Part shown: positions 9,001-18,757 of the stretch, one piece after another
How positions within the stretch are numbered: the first letter of the stretch is position 1
Layout of the letters: the number at the start of each line of letters is the position of its first letter
NCBI RefSeq assembly: GCF_000812945.1
Contig: NZ_JSYM01000001.1
Location: 558,001 to 622,000, forward strand
Direction: 5' to 3'
DNA from: Flavobacterium sp. AED
Lineage (GTDB): Bacteria > Bacteroidota > Bacteroidia > Flavobacteriales > Flavobacteriaceae
DNA: 64,000 nucleotides
The notes under the pieces: model-generated
Databases searched by the model: none
What the model was told of the DNA's origin: nothing
Seen by the model: only the letters and a program-made list of their open reading frames with translations
Program-made: the position numbers and the translations under genes

Positions 9001-9556
9001 CGCTGAATTCAACAACCAGTTATTCGGAATTACTTCGGCAGCTGAAGAACAAGCTGATGTATTGGCTAATTTTATGGCCGGCGATATCAGCAGTTTTTAT
9101 AAAGGTTCCGTTTTAATGAATATCTTGAAACTGGAAGACATTAATTTATGCAGTATTGGTGAAATCGAAATCCCGGACAATGATGATTCTTACGAAGAAA
9201 TTGTGTTTGCTGATTTAGGAAAAAGATACTATAAAAAATGTATCGTCAAAAATGACTTGTTAGTAGGTGCTATTTTGATGGGGGATAAAAATGAGTTTGC
9301 CGAATTCAAAACCATGATTGAAAGCAAAATCGAATTATCTGATAAAAGAAATACGTTGCTTAGAGGAAGTTCGAATACTAAACCGGTAATAGGTAAATTG
9401 GTGTGTTCTTGCAGTCAAGTAGGAAGCGGAAATATTGAAGAAGCCATAAAAAGTGGTGTGACCAATTTCACCGAGTTATGCAAAACCACAGGTGCTGGAT
9501 TAGGTTGTGGAAGTTGTAAAACTGAAGTTAAAGAAATCTTATCAAAATGTAAATAA
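6044..9556 (+). CDS. assimilatory nitrate reductase fused to NAD(P)H/FAD reductase and BFD-like [2Fe-2S] domain
   Basis: Reduces nitrate to nitrite in the cytoplasm. In this 1170-residue protein the N-terminus binds a [4Fe-4S] cluster through C10, C13, C17 and C45. The bis-MGD domain follows, with the probable Mo ligand Cys139 in SRLCMSSAV. A molybdopterin-dinucleotide-binding C-domain lies near residues 580-690. From about residue 705 a NirB/NasB-like flavoprotein is appended, with FAD motif VVGAGAAAFRF and NAD motif VVIVGGGLLGLELAA (about 857). The end (about 1118-1165) carries CSC and CGSC of a BFD-like [2Fe-2S] domain. The chain can therefore take electrons directly from NAD(P)H, work done elsewhere by separate NasA/NarB and NasB/NasC subunits. 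No siroheme nitrite reductase domain is present. Confidence 0.92.
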   Translation: MQNSEIKTTCSYCGVGCGIIVTNDSKNGVTVTGDKDHPVNRGMLCSKGMNLHYVVNDTSDRILYPEMRWSKSHPMERVSWDTALDRAAAVFSSIIKKHGPDSVGFYISGQCLTEEYYLVNKLVKGFLKTNNIDTNSRLCMSSAVAGYKKTFGEDSVPIAYDDIELADTFLITGANPAWCHPILFRRIEQHKEKNPKTKIIVVDPRKTDSALAADLHLQIIPGTDIILYHALAKRLIEKGYADNDFIKNHTENFKLYKDLVISSSLEKASKLCGVPLNDIKLAAEIIGKAKGFLSLWAMGLNQSAIGVDKNTALLNLSLLTGQIGKPGSGPFSLTGQPNAMGGREVGGMANLLAVHKELNNPVHRKEVADFWGVDGISEKPGLTATEMFDALESGKMKAIWVICTNPMVSLPDSRRVEKALANAKFVVVQDISHNADTSKFADLLLPAAGWLEKEGTMTNSERRISYLPKGINAPGEALPDVEILTRFAKKMNFTGFNFNSTEDIYKEHCLMTKNTNIDISFLNYNRLKNEGTFQWPVPDYGHPGTPRLFTDKKFYTPSQKAIFNIPTAIENTSEQPNDTFPYILTTGRIRDQWHTMTKTGKVSRLMTHIPSPVLEINPIDAYKASINNGDIVVVTSKNGTVRVKAKVADTIREGVVFLPMHWGKQLENDLNRTNNLTNTLVDPVSKEPDFKFTTVSVAKYVKPFEKIAVVGAGAAAFRFIQNYREINTSDEIIVFSNEENPFYNRVLLPEYVTAELSWEQLLKIKDEALSKLNITMKSGVSIDNINTKENIILDSDGITHTFDSLILATGSRPFIPENAQLHLPGRFTIRKKEDADRLKNYLDDTNLVPEEQHVVIVGGGLLGLELAAALKHKKVKITIIQRASRLMERQLDRISSKLLAEEVQLRDIQIYFDNEVSTVFETDNPNEIEIALKSGRIITANAIVYTIGTIPNIELAKESGISCGRGVKVNQYLQSSNPNVFAIGEIAEFNNQLFGITSAAEEQADVLANFMAGDISSFYKGSVLMNILKLEDINLCSIGEIEIPDNDDSYEEIVFADLGKRYYKKCIVKNDLLVGAILMGDKNEFAEFKTMIESKIELSDKRNTLLRGSSNTKPVIGKLVCSCSQVGSGNIEEAIKSGVTNFTELCKTTGAGLGCGSCKTEVKEILSKCK

Positions 9557-9624
9557 TAGTTGGCAGCATTCCGCAATCAGTTAACAACTGAATGCGAAAC
9601 ACTGTAAACTTAAAACTAAAAAAT

Positions 9625-11067
9625 ATGGAATTGACAAGACTAATAGTAAAAGGAGGCGTTATTTCACCAGGTGAATTACGAGGAATTGTAAATATGGCTT
9701 TAGAACAAGGATTGGATGCAATCTCCTTTGGTTCTCGACAAGACATTATATTTCCTAAAGGTTTTACCGCTATTGATAAGACCAAAATAGGTAAAAATCA
9801 TTTTGTTTATCCCAATGAAAAAAGTGGAAATAACATTGTTTCTTCCTATGTTTCTACTGATATTTTCAGAAATACCCCTTGGCTTACGGGAAATAAATTT
9901 TTATATATTTTAGAGCAATTTAAAGAACAACCCGAGCTAAAAGTAAATATAACCGATCCAAAGCAGCAATTAGTTCCTTTATTTACAGGACACATCAACT
10001 TTATAGCTTCGGATCATGAAGATTATTGGTTTCTATATATTCGTTTGCCTAATTGGGATAAAATGGAAATGTATCCCGTACTGATTTACAGTTGGAATAT
10101 AGCCGAAATATATTATGCCATTGAAAAAATACTCGAAGAAGAACCTAATTCTGTCGATATGATTTTTCAATTGGTCAGCGATGCTTTGGACACTAACAAC
10201 AGAACTATTGATAAACCTTTAAACATTCCTTTCTATCCATTTCCTTACTATGAAGGAATGAATCGATTGGGAATTGATCAATATTGGTTGGGATTGTATT
10301 GGAGAAATAATCTATACGATTTAGAGTTTTTGAAAGAAATGTGCGATTTATGTTTTGATTGCAAAATTGGTAAAATATGCATCACGCCATGGAAGTCCTT
10401 TATCATAAAAGGAATTCCAAAGGAACGAAAATTAGACTGGGAAAAATTCCTGGGCAAAAAAGGAATTAATGTTCGTCACTCGCTACTGGAATTGAACTGG
10501 CACTTACCCGTTGCAATGGAATGGGCTTTAAATCTTAAAACTTTTCTGGTTCGAACACTGGATCAGTTTGACATTAGTACTTATGGACTTACCTTTGGTT
10601 TGTCAGAATACAATCGTGAAGGACACTATTTCACTTCGATTGTAGTCGAAAAAAATGAATTACCAAAAGACTTAGAATCCATCAAAATTAGAGATACGTA
10701 TAATGTTTTGTACGCCAAAAATTTTGATCCAAATACCAAAGAATATATTGTTCATGCGCAAGATGTAGACAAACTGGAGCTACCAACCATTTTGATTGAA
10801 TTGAGTAGAAAATATTTTGAAGATTTAGGAAATTTAGTAGTTGAAGTAAGTAAAACAGCCGCCAAAAAAGAGAAAGCAGCACAAGATATTCATCAATGTC
10901 CAGAATGTTTGACTTTATACAATTCAGAATACGGTGATGTTATTCAAGGAATTGAAAAAGGGGTTTTATTTAAAGATTTACCCGAGGACTATTGTTGTTC
11001 TTTGTGTGAATCCCCTAAAATAAATTTTATAGTATTGACAGGAGAGAAACTGGACACTTTATCATAA
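9625..11067 (+). CDS. nitrite/sulfite-reductase half-domain protein with C-terminal rubredoxin
   Basis: A 480-residue protein 68 bases after the nitrate reductase. The N-terminus (VKGGVISPGELRGIVNMA) and a middle segment (GKICITPWKSFIIKGIP) resemble the ferredoxin-like half domains of NirA/CysI. The siroheme/[4Fe-4S] signatures (C-x5-C and CPNxC) are absent; instead there is a cluster CDLCFDCKIGKIC near residue 240. The last 60 residues are a rubredoxin: CPEC near residue 428, LPEDYCCSLC near 463. It probably passes electrons in nitrate or nitrite reduction; its exact role is not known to me. The start at 9625 is preferred over 9592 because it begins right at the conserved domain. Confidence 0.75.
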   Translation: MELTRLIVKGGVISPGELRGIVNMALEQGLDAISFGSRQDIIFPKGFTAIDKTKIGKNHFVYPNEKSGNNIVSSYVSTDIFRNTPWLTGNKFLYILEQFKEQPELKVNITDPKQQLVPLFTGHINFIASDHEDYWFLYIRLPNWDKMEMYPVLIYSWNIAEIYYAIEKILEEEPNSVDMIFQLVSDALDTNNRTIDKPLNIPFYPFPYYEGMNRLGIDQYWLGLYWRNNLYDLEFLKEMCDLCFDCKIGKICITPWKSFIIKGIPKERKLDWEKFLGKKGINVRHSLLELNWHLPVAMEWALNLKTFLVRTLDQFDISTYGLTFGLSEYNREGHYFTSIVVEKNELPKDLESIKIRDTYNVLYAKNFDPNTKEYIVHAQDVDKLELPTILIELSRKYFEDLGNLVVEVSKTAAKKEKAAQDIHQCPECLTLYNSEYGDVIQGIEKGVLFKDLPEDYCCSLCESPKINFIVLTGEKLDTLS

Positions 11068-11084
11068 TCTCAAGAAAAAGTTAA

Positions 11085-11151
11085 CCACGAATTACACCAA
11101 TTAGGACTAATTATTTTAAAATTATAAGGACTTAATTTGTGTAATTTGTGG
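11085..11151. repeat. CCACGAATT-type intergenic inverted repeat
   Basis: CCACGAATTACAC (11085-11097) faces GTGTAATTTGTGG (11139-11151), a 13-bp stem with one G-T pair. A related CCACGAATTA pair occurs at 22606-22671 and an ACCACAAAAG pair at 38972-39130. It directly follows the rubredoxin gene and may also end its transcript. Confidence 0.65.
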
Positions 11152-11200
11152 CTAAAAAACAACTCAAAAACTCTTATTAGTACCAAAAAACAATTACACT

Positions 11201-11749
11201 ATGAATACTACTTTCAAAACGGTAAGTTCCTCTCACATAACAATTTCTGAATTAATGCTACCTTCACACACTAATTTTAGTGGCAAAATACATGGAGGCT
11301 ATATTTTATCATTACTCGATCAAATTGCTTTTGCCTGTGCTTCAAAGTTTTCCGGTAATTATTGCGTAACGGCTTCTGTAGATACGGTAAATTTCTTAAA
11401 ACCTATTGAAGTTGGCGAATTGGTAACAATGAAAGCCAGCGTCAATTATGTGGGAACCAGTTCTATGATTATTGGTATTCGTGTGGAATCAGAAAATATT
11501 CAGACAGGAACCGTTAATCATTGTAATTCCTCTTATTTCACGATGGTTTCTAAAGACAAAGAAGGCAAAAATGCAGCTGTTCCCGGATTAATCCTTACGA
11601 ATCTAAAAGAAGTAAGTCGGTTCCAAAACTGTGTAAAACAAATTGCTTTGAAAAAAGAAAGAGAATATCAAAAGAGCATTTCTACTTTTGGATCTATAGA
11701 AAATATTTTAAGTTTAAATCAGTATAATGTTAAGGTGGAGTTGCAGTAA
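11201..11749 (+). CDS. acyl-CoA thioesterase, hotdog fold
   Basis: Hydrolyses acyl-CoA to free acid and CoA, in the cytoplasm. This is a single-hotdog protein of 182 residues, with the family segment LPSHTNFSGKIHGGYILSLLDQIAFACA holding the HGG turn and the acidic residue typical of the YciA/BACH group. The last 50 residues form a charged tail beyond the hotdog. It has its own leader after the repeat at 11085-11151 and no operon partner. Substrate chain length cannot be read from the sequence. Confidence 0.85.
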   Translation: MNTTFKTVSSSHITISELMLPSHTNFSGKIHGGYILSLLDQIAFACASKFSGNYCVTASVDTVNFLKPIEVGELVTMKASVNYVGTSSMIIGIRVESENIQTGTVNHCNSSYFTMVSKDKEGKNAAVPGLILTNLKEVSRFQNCVKQIALKKEREYQKSISTFGSIENILSLNQYNVKVELQ

Positions 11750-11882
11750 TGATTAATGGTTTTCTAAAATAAAACAGCAACATCTTACCTATTTTTACCT
11801 ATTAGGCAATTTAGTAGAGCCGCGTTGCAAACGCTTTATTTAATTTCTATAAGTAAGTAGGTTCTCGTTGTAAATGAGCGCC

Positions 11883-12048
11883 CAATGTCATTAAGTTAAG
11901 AAAAATCCAGAGGATTTTAATGTTTATAGAAAAGAATGTATTATTGAAATTCCTACGACCCCGCTGGGGTCGAATACCTACCTCATCATTTTTTCTATAA
12001 ATATTTGACCTTTCCAAGGTCATTTAAATCCTTAACTTAATGACATTG
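11883..12048. repeat. 166-base palindromic element (MITE/REP-like)
   Basis: The ends are a perfect 18-base inverted repeat: CAATGTCATTAAGTTAAG at 11883-11900 and its complement at 12031-12048. Inside are further hairpins: TTTATAGAAAA facing TTTTTCTATAAA, CGACCCC-GCT-GGGGTCG, and TGACCTT-TCC-AAGGTCA. No open reading frame is present. The nested palindromes suggest a non-autonomous mobile or REP-type element; it fills most of the gap 11750-12068. Confidence 0.7.
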
Positions 12049-12068
12049 AACGAGCACCAGTGGAGGTT

Positions 12069-12734
12069 TTATTGTAATTTTTGTTTTAATTTTATTTCCA
12101 TTTTTTCAAGTGTCGCATTACTAATTGCATCAGAAAAATGTCGATGAATATAAATGTTTTCAAATTGATTTAAGTCACTTATGTTCATTTCACTTTTATC
12201 TAATTCGGCAAATTTTATAAATAATCCAGTTTTTCTATACAAGAATTTAAAATCTTCTATCAATCCCCAAGCGATGAATATTGTTTTGTCAAAGTCGTTT
12301 AATAAATTATCTAATTTGATTAAGTGATTTCTATTTTCTTCTGAAATTAAATACTCTAAGAAAATTTTATTATTTGTTTTCGCCATTCCTGTAGTTGGAA
12401 ATCCAATTAGTTCAACGAATGATATTTTGCTTGATGCTTCGCTGTCAACTTTTAGTTTAGAAAATATTTTATGATATCGTTTTCCGTCACCTTTATAGTT
12501 TGGTAGCAAAAAAGGGTGATGAATATTATGCGTTTTCCAAAAAGTTACTCCATCAGTTAAATATTCAGAAACGAAATTGAACATTTCTTTACTTTCTACA
12601 TCAACTGCCCAATTTGGATCTCTGCCAACAAATAGAATTTTTGCCTCAACTGGATTTGCTCCTTGATAATTTCTTTCTGAATAAAGGTCATTTAGTAATT
12701 TTGACGGATGCTTTTCGAATATAGATTTTTCCAC
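12069..12734 (-). CDS. putative uracil-DNA-glycosylase-fold protein
   Basis: A 221-residue cytoplasmic protein of no named family that I recognise. The order of motifs resembles the UDG superfamily: a first strand and loop AKILFVGRDPNW (compare GxDP), a strand FVELIGFPTTG, a strand IFIAWG, and a late strand-loop IYIHRHFSDA in the place of the HPS loop. It is composed of AT-rich codons and has no operon partner, being flanked by the palindromic element and by katG. Functions from base-excision repair to phage defence are possible; only the fold suggestion has any support. Confidence 0.6.
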   Translation of the reverse strand: MEKSIFEKHPSKLLNDLYSERNYQGANPVEAKILFVGRDPNWAVDVESKEMFNFVSEYLTDGVTFWKTHNIHHPFLLPNYKGDGKRYHKIFSKLKVDSEASSKISFVELIGFPTTGMAKTNNKIFLEYLISEENRNHLIKLDNLLNDFDKTIFIAWGLIEDFKFLYRKTGLFIKFAELDKSEMNISDLNQFENIYIHRHFSDAISNATLEKMEIKLKQKLQ

Positions 12735-15337
<2,603 letters not shown>

Positions 15338-15363
15338 TTATAAACCTTGTATTACATAATATC

Positions 15364-15395
15364 AAAGGTGGTCTGTAACGGACCACCTTTTTTTA
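15364..15395 (+). terminator. intrinsic terminator of katG
   Basis: AAAGGTGGTC (15364-15373) and GACCACCTTT (15381-15390) form a perfect 10-bp stem with a 7-base loop, followed by T residues, 26 bases after the katG stop. Confidence 0.9.
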
Positions 15396-15474
15396 TTTTC
15401 TTTTGATTTGTTTCTATTTTACCAAAGCCGATTTGACATCACTGCGTTTGGACTTATTACCGTTGGAGAATCAC

Positions 15475-15804
15475 TTATAAATAATCCTCTCGGATGGGTG
15501 TAAAAAAATCCACTACCTGACCTGCTTCAATAATTTCAATAGAATGCTCCATATTGGCGGGAATCGAATAAGTATCTCCTTCGGATAATAAGAATTCATC
15601 TCCTCCAAATTTCAATTTGTATTTCCTGGAAATAACATAACCGCTCTGTTCGTTTGGGTGTTGATGAAAAGGAACAAAGTCAGTTGACTTATACAACATT
15701 TTTGTAACCATAGAGTCTTTACCAATGGAAAGAACGACAAAATCAACTCCTAAAAACTGTTTTGAGATGGCGTTTTCTTTTTTTACTATATTTTTCATAT
15801 TCAT
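15475..15804 (-). CDS. small cupin-domain protein
   Basis: A 109-residue single-domain cupin. The metal-site motifs are seen as PFHQHPNEQSGYVISRKYKL (His-His-Glu type) and MEHSIEIIEAGQVVDFF (His). Such proteins bind a metal or a small ligand; the reaction is unknown. The stop-start region overlaps the upstream MarR-GNAT gene by one base, so the two are translated from the same message. This suggests the regulator fusion controls or senses something the cupin acts on. Confidence 0.82.
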   Translation of the reverse strand: MNMKNIVKKENAISKQFLGVDFVVLSIGKDSMVTKMLYKSTDFVPFHQHPNEQSGYVISRKYKLKFGGDEFLLSEGDTYSIPANMEHSIEIIEAGQVVDFFTPIREDYL

Positions 15805-16766
15805 TAAAGTTGATTGTTTAAGTTTAATTGCATTTGGATATTACAGCGCTTGTAAGGCGTGGCTTGTCCTACTATTTTTTGGAAACCCAATTTCTGATAC
15901 AGGTTGATGGCGGGTTTTAGTATGGTATTGCTTTCCAAGTATAATTTGGAAGCACCCAATTGCTTTGCAGCATCGACAACAGCCTGACCAAGCAACCCTC
16001 CTATATTTTTTCCTTGTGCATTTGGAGAAACCGCCATTTTTGCCATTTCAAAATCATAGTTGGTGTCGTTCATTTTGATGAGTGCGCAAACTCCAACGGG
16101 TTCATTATTGTATATCGCAACGAAAATCTTCCCACCTTTGTCCAAAATGTATTCTTTAGGATTATCCAATGCTTTATAATCTGCTTCTTCCATTTCAAAG
16201 TAAGTGGAAATCCACTCTTCGTTGAGCGATTTAAAAGCGGATTGATATTGGGGAGTATATTCCACAATCTGGACGTCTTTACTTTCCCGCAGTTTCTTTT
16301 GTTCCTGTACTCTTCTGAACAACGACTTTTGTTCTAATAAAAATTCCCATTCTTCAATCGCTTCCCAAAGGTTGTGTGTGGCTTCCGTTATAATGCCTTC
16401 AATGGCGGCATCTACATCGGTACATTGCGCCTTGATTTTTTCCGAAAGCATTGTTCCTTTTTGGGTTAACCCTACCAGAGTCCTACGTTTATCCTTTGAT
16501 TTTAGGTTTTCCTGAACCAATCCTGAAACCGTCATTTCCTGAATGATTTTAGTAACCGATGGTTGGGAATGTCCTATTTCATTAGCGATTTCGGTAATGG
16601 TCTTTTCGCCCTCTTCTGAAAGGACAAAGAACACGGGAAACCATTTTGGCGAAAACTCCACCTTGTATAATTCATAAATTTGGGCCGCGTTTTCGGTTAC
16701 TGTAGCGGTTAATAATCGCAACCGACTGCCCAAAGCCATTTTTCCTGTTTTTTCGAATAGTTTCAT
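15804..16766 (-). CDS. MarR-family regulator fused to GNAT acetyltransferase
   Basis: A 320-residue fusion. Residues about 1-150 are a MarR winged helix (TEIANEIGHSQPSVTKIIQE as recognition region, then the RRTLVGLT wing). Residues about 165-315 are a GNAT domain with the acetyl-CoA loop SPNAQGKNIGGLLGQAVV. A probable autoregulatory palindrome lies 17-30 bases upstream of the start. It is cotranscribed with the cupin gene. The substrate of the acetyltransferase is unknown; by family it may modify a small amine or toxic compound that is also the MarR ligand. Confidence 0.9.
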   Translation of the reverse strand: MKLFEKTGKMALGSRLRLLTATVTENAAQIYELYKVEFSPKWFPVFFVLSEEGEKTITEIANEIGHSQPSVTKIIQEMTVSGLVQENLKSKDKRRTLVGLTQKGTMLSEKIKAQCTDVDAAIEGIITEATHNLWEAIEEWEFLLEQKSLFRRVQEQKKLRESKDVQIVEYTPQYQSAFKSLNEEWISTYFEMEEADYKALDNPKEYILDKGGKIFVAIYNNEPVGVCALIKMNDTNYDFEMAKMAVSPNAQGKNIGGLLGQAVVDAAKQLGASKLYLESNTILKPAINLYQKLGFQKIVGQATPYKRCNIQMQLNLNNQL

Positions 16767-16782
16767 ATTGTATAATTAATTA

Positions 16783-16796
16783 CATAACTAGTTATG
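16783..16796 (-). promoter_or_regulatory. 14-base palindrome, candidate MarR operator
   Basis: CATAACTAGTTATG is a perfect palindrome 17-30 bases upstream of the MarR-GNAT start. MarR proteins usually bind such symmetric AT-rich sites over their own promoters. Confidence 0.6.
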
Positions 16797-16859
16797 CAAA
16801 TATAAAAAATAATATTTATTCTCCAAACTTAATTTTTAATTCTTGAAAAGGGGTGAAGC

Positions 16860-17005
16860 AAAACGAATGGAGTTTTAAAGAACGAAACCTCCTGCTGTCC
16901 GCTGTATCTCTTCGCTAAGCTACGAGGATGCAGCTTCCATCAGGGCTAAAAATCACGAACTTTTTTCATAATGCCATTTCCACAATAGAAACCACACGAA
17001 AGGAT
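16860..17005. repeat. Flavobacterium-type intergenic repeat sequence
   Basis: Non-coding stretch with phrases such as CCTCCTGCTGTCCGCTGTAT, GGATGCAGC and CAGGGCTAAA, and a small hairpin CACGAA-AGGA-TTCGTG near 16990. It has the look of the intergenic repeats found in many Flavobacterium genomes and a loose likeness to 33549-33630. Assigned from memory of such sequences, not from a comparison. Confidence 0.35.
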
Positions 17006-17023
17006 TCGTGCGGTAGCGGGGTA

Positions 17024-18757
17024 TTATAGATACTCCATTATTTCAAAAGTATCATTTAATATTTCGTTTAATGATTTATCGTGTTCTTTTAATATTGATT
17101 CTTTGTCTATAGAATTACCAATGCAAATTAAGTTTGTATCCGTTTTGAAAAATTTTTCTTTGAAAAATTCAATTTTTGTGTCTTTGGATTTATTGTCAGC
17201 AACTGAAATTATTGTTTGAGTATCATTTGGACGATTTTTACAGATAAAATCTAAAATTTTTTCCTTGTTATTCCCATCTAAATCTTCTTTAAAAATACTA
17301 TCTAAAATCAATGGAAGTCTATGAATGTTTTCTGTTTCATTTATAACTTTGTTGAATGCAAAATGATAGCTTAATACAGCTAAATGTAATTCTACACCTT
17401 GAAATGGAAAACTTGATAATTCATAAACATAGTTAAATCTGCTGTCTTCAGTTTTAGGAACATCAAGTTTTATATTGTTTATATTATAAAATTCTTTGAA
17501 TTTTTTATTCTTAATAAATCTTTCGCTTTGAATGTCATCGTCGTCTTTAAAGGATTGTAATTCTTCTTTTAAGTCATTGATTTCTTTTGCTAATTTTCCA
17601 ATATTTTCATTTATTGACGTATCTAATTTAATATTAGCTTGAGTCTTTATCCATTCATCAAGAGTAATATTTTTGTCTGAATAGACAATATGTTTATGAT
17701 AATCTTTTGCTAACAAACTTCTTAATTCTTCTATTTTCTTATTTGTAGAATTTAGTTCAGATTGAATTTTTTTATTTTCAGATTGAATTTTTTCTTTAAT
17801 TTTTATTGTATCATTTTCTTCCTGATAGTATTCATAAATCTGCTTTGTATCAATAGGTAATATTTGTTGACAAATTGGACAGTTGTCTTTACCTGGGAAT
17901 TGATGATTGTGATTTCTAGAAACTTTTGAAATTACTGATAATCTTTGGCTGTTATAAGTTAATTGGTTTGATTGCTTTACATATTTGTTCTCAAGTTCTA
18001 ACAAACTTGCCTTTCTATTGGTTAGCTCATTAATAAATTCTTGTCCTTTGCCTTTAAAAGAATCATCAAGTAATTTTGAACTTTCAATAACAGTATCATT
18101 TTTTTCGAAGTTTAAATAGAAATTATATTTTTGATTTTTATCTGCTAATTGAATTTCTAACGCTTTTCTTTTTTCTTTATCTTCAAGTTTGGTAATACCT
18201 AAATAATAATCTAAAAAATCTTCCTTAAAGTTTTTGTAGAAATCTAAATTACTAAAAGATTTTCTTAAATAAACCCAACCAACATCTTGTGAAACATAAT
18301 ACGGTAAAAATATTGTTTCAATTGGTGCTTTTGATATTCCATTTTTAGTTTCAAGTAGTAAATCAAAGTTTAGCAAACTATTAAAGAATTCTTTAAGTTT
18401 ATAATGTTCTACAGAACTATTTCCGCCTATTCCGTTATATGTTGTAACTTTATTTGTTTTTGAATCTTTGATGAATAAAGTTTCATCTTTTCTAACAAAT
18501 GTATATTCAATATTTTCGTTATTTTTTTTAATAGTTATATCAAGTCTTGTGAAGATATTTTCTGATAATATTTTTATGAGTTTAGTTTTATTATCGTTAA
18601 TGCCAAAAGTGAATAATATTAATTGAATTAAAGTACTTTTACCAGCTGTATTAGCTCCATATATTACATTTAGCTTTTTGCCAAATTCGGCAAGAAAACT
18701 TTTGTTATTAACTTCACTATGAATAAAAATTTTATTTATGTTTAAATATGTTTTCAT
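17024..18757 (-). CDS. SMC/Rad50-like ATPase with zinc hook, putative defence protein (LmuB-like)
   Basis: A 577-residue ATPase. Walker A GANTAGKST is at residues 34-42, a long coiled coil follows, a zinc-hook CPIC lies near residue 291, coiled coil returns, and Walker B LPLILDSIF is near residue 480. This is the layout of Rad50 and of Lamassu LmuB, though shorter than most. It overlaps the upstream nuclease gene by 4 bases (ATGA), so the products are translationally coupled. Inferred role: DNA sensing that triggers the nuclease partner. RecF/RecN-type repair is the main alternative, disfavoured by the partner. The region is very AT-rich compared with neighbours. Confidence 0.85.
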   Translation of the reverse strand: MKTYLNINKIFIHSEVNNKSFLAEFGKKLNVIYGANTAGKSTLIQLILFTFGINDNKTKLIKILSENIFTRLDITIKKNNENIEYTFVRKDETLFIKDSKTNKVTTYNGIGGNSSVEHYKLKEFFNSLLNFDLLLETKNGISKAPIETIFLPYYVSQDVGWVYLRKSFSNLDFYKNFKEDFLDYYLGITKLEDKEKRKALEIQLADKNQKYNFYLNFEKNDTVIESSKLLDDSFKGKGQEFINELTNRKASLLELENKYVKQSNQLTYNSQRLSVISKVSRNHNHQFPGKDNCPICQQILPIDTKQIYEYYQEENDTIKIKEKIQSENKKIQSELNSTNKKIEELRSLLAKDYHKHIVYSDKNITLDEWIKTQANIKLDTSINENIGKLAKEINDLKEELQSFKDDDDIQSERFIKNKKFKEFYNINNIKLDVPKTEDSRFNYVYELSSFPFQGVELHLAVLSYHFAFNKVINETENIHRLPLILDSIFKEDLDGNNKEKILDFICKNRPNDTQTIISVADNKSKDTKIEFFKEKFFKTDTNLICIGNSIDKESILKEHDKSLNEILNDTFEIMEYL

